This document shows positions 61,801 to 64,000 of a stretch of 64,000 nucleotides of DNA, one piece after another. A program made the position numbers and the translations under genes. This stretch comes from Calothrix membranacea FACHB-236. Its GTDB lineage: Bacteria > Cyanobacteriota > Cyanobacteriia > Cyanobacteriales > Nostocaceae. The stretch is taken from positions 1 through 64,000 of the forward strand of contig NZ_JACJPX010000021.1 of assembly GCF_014696315.1 (NCBI RefSeq), written 5' to 3'. The notes beneath the pieces were generated by a model. That model was not told the DNA's origin, did not search any database, and saw nothing but the letters and a program-made list of their open reading frames with translations. Position 1 is the first letter of the stretch, and each line of letters opens with the position of its first letter.

Positions 61801-62081
61801 GATGTTAAGTGGTTTTTTACAGCTAAAGAACTGTGTGAACTGATGACACAAGTTATCGATTTACCTTTAATGAGTATCAATCAGGAGTTGCCAAAGTAGA
61901 AGATTGGGAAAGAGTTGCATTTAAAGGTGGATCGGAATCAGAGGTTTTAAATCTGATAACTTGGTTAAAAGCGAAGAATGGCAAGCAATATTGTGTTGTG
62001 GCTACCTAGAACAACGATACACCCTTAGAAGAATCTCGCTCTTTGAATCTTTATAGTAGTGCGATCGCAGGACTAAAGTAA
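61801..62081 (+). pseudogene. C-terminal remnant of a class A beta-lactamase-like serine hydrolase
   Basis: One frame from 61810 reads WFFTAKELCELMTQVIDLPLMSIN and stops at an early TAG. The frame shifted by one base near 61870-61885 continues SGVAKVEDWERVAFKGGSE and then LNLITWLKAKNGKQYCVVAT, stops at TAG (62007-62009, where TGG for Trp is expected), and continues NNDTPLEESRSLNLYSSAIAGLK to TAA at 62079-62081. VAFKGGSE...YCV(S)ATWNN is the KGG-type end of cyanobacterial serine hydrolases. One frameshift and one nonsense change, with the front lost at the rbsK border. A decayed gene. Confidence 0.65.
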
Positions 62082-62410
62082 GACAATTTTAGATTTTGGA
62101 TTTTGGATTGTATAGATTCACTGCCCATAAGAGCATGGGAAGTTTATGTGCGCCGTGTAATAGATTTTATTTTAAAAGACAAAGTCGCCTGAGAATAATT
62201 TTTATTCCAATAAATATATAATTAAATGCGTTAGGCTAACACCTAAAGCAAGTTAAGAATATTAGATTATCTGCTTTTTGCATATTACTTGACTACATCA
62301 CACCATAAAACCAGTATGGCATTTAATAGTTTATAAGTTAAACAATATCAAGTAAAACTTAAAACTACACCTCGATATTCCCAAACTCATTTTATGGTGA
62401 AATGTACTGA
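62082..62410. other. intergenic region with ttttgga repeats
   Basis: tttagattttggattttggatt (62091-62110), then AT-rich sequence. No gene seen. Confidence 0.55.
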
Positions 62411-62668
62411 TTATTTCTCACTATCCTGATTTGCGGGTGTTTCAACTTGAAAATTATCACCCTGTTTTTTAACTGAAAAATCAGTCTCACTTTTGCCAGT
62501 CTGAGCAAGACCAGCAGCTCCAGCAATTGCTGTACTTGCAAGTCCAAGGCCAGCAGATTTATCGTTAGTATTTGATGAAACTAAAACAGTTACACCAATC
62601 ACAGCGCCAACAGTAGCCATAAATATAGGAGTTATAGCTCTAATTAAGTCTGGGGTAACATCTTTCAT
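62411..62668 (-). CDS. small hypothetical membrane protein
   Basis: 85 residues; not recognised. One or two hydrophobic segments (ITPIFMATVGAVIGVTVLVSS, about 11-31, and GLGLASTAIAGAAGLA, about 40-55) are followed by a polar tail. Composition and an ATG start look like a real short gene, but there is no clear ribosome binding site. Confidence 0.55.
   Translation of the reverse strand: MKDVTPDLIRAITPIFMATVGAVIGVTVLVSSNTNDKSAGLGLASTAIAGAAGLAQTGKSETDFSVKKQGDNFQVETPANQDSEK

Positions 62669-64000
<1,332 letters not shown>

Overview
The window looks like chromosome of a filamentous, probably heterocyst-forming cyanobacterium of the Nostocales type. It carries photosystem II genes (psbH, psbN), dense HIP1 octamers (gcgatcgc) inside genes, many heptameric short tandem repeats between genes, and families typical of the group (HpsJ, DUF502, DUF2752, DUF3611, DUF4350/DUF4129/MoxR). 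No rRNA, tRNA or CRISPR array was recognised. The sequence runs off both ends: a patatin-like gene at the left and a rifampin-phosphotransferase-like gene at the right.

Layout. 0-9 kb: patatin fragment, a 1.7 kb gene-poor stretch, a haem-oxygenase-like iron enzyme, a methyltransferase, CD225 and DUF2752 membrane proteins, then a NarL-type two-component pair on the minus strand. 9-16 kb: a large hybrid kinase, rpsU, pth, tatA, and divergent psbH/psbN. 16-25 kb: a GH38 alpha-mannosidase with repeat-derived insertions, an unknown 551-residue protein, an internally deleted RecQ helicase, DUF3611 and a GAF-SpoIIE phosphatase. 25-34.8 kb: ftsY, nusB, DUF502, a glycosyltransferase, hpsJ, and a MoxR/DUF4350/DUF4129 cluster. 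34.8-40 kb: CysQ-like phosphatase, PfkB kinase, rsmI, a MinD-like ATPase and a CXXCH/HAMP membrane sensor.

40.4-51.3 kb is the most striking block. Six small double-glycine-leader peptides (three near-identical tandem copies, one divergent, two of a second type) are followed by a protein with two degenerate cyclic-nucleotide-binding folds, an HlyD adaptor, a C39-peptidase ABC exporter and a second ABC ATPase of the NHLM type. Together they look like a peptide maturation and secretion island. The cores contain no cysteine and no modifying enzyme is encoded. The island shows recent duplication, including a truncated second copy of the start of the cyclic-nucleotide-fold gene.

51.3-64 kb: transaldolase-like aldolase, a glutamine synthetase-like enzyme and amidohydrolase pair (the two halves of fungal FluG), NDH-2, a P-loop kinase, a nucleoside-salvage group (nucleoside hydrolase, cytosine-deaminase-like enzyme, ribokinase), a decayed serine-hydrolase gene, and the start of the rph-like gene.

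The repeat landscape is unusual. Three unrelated minisatellites have unit lengths of 21, 42 and 63 bp, all multiples of 21. Two different MITE-like elements have terminal inverted repeats and readable target-site duplications. All calls come from reading the sequence; family names come from recognised motifs, not from searches.
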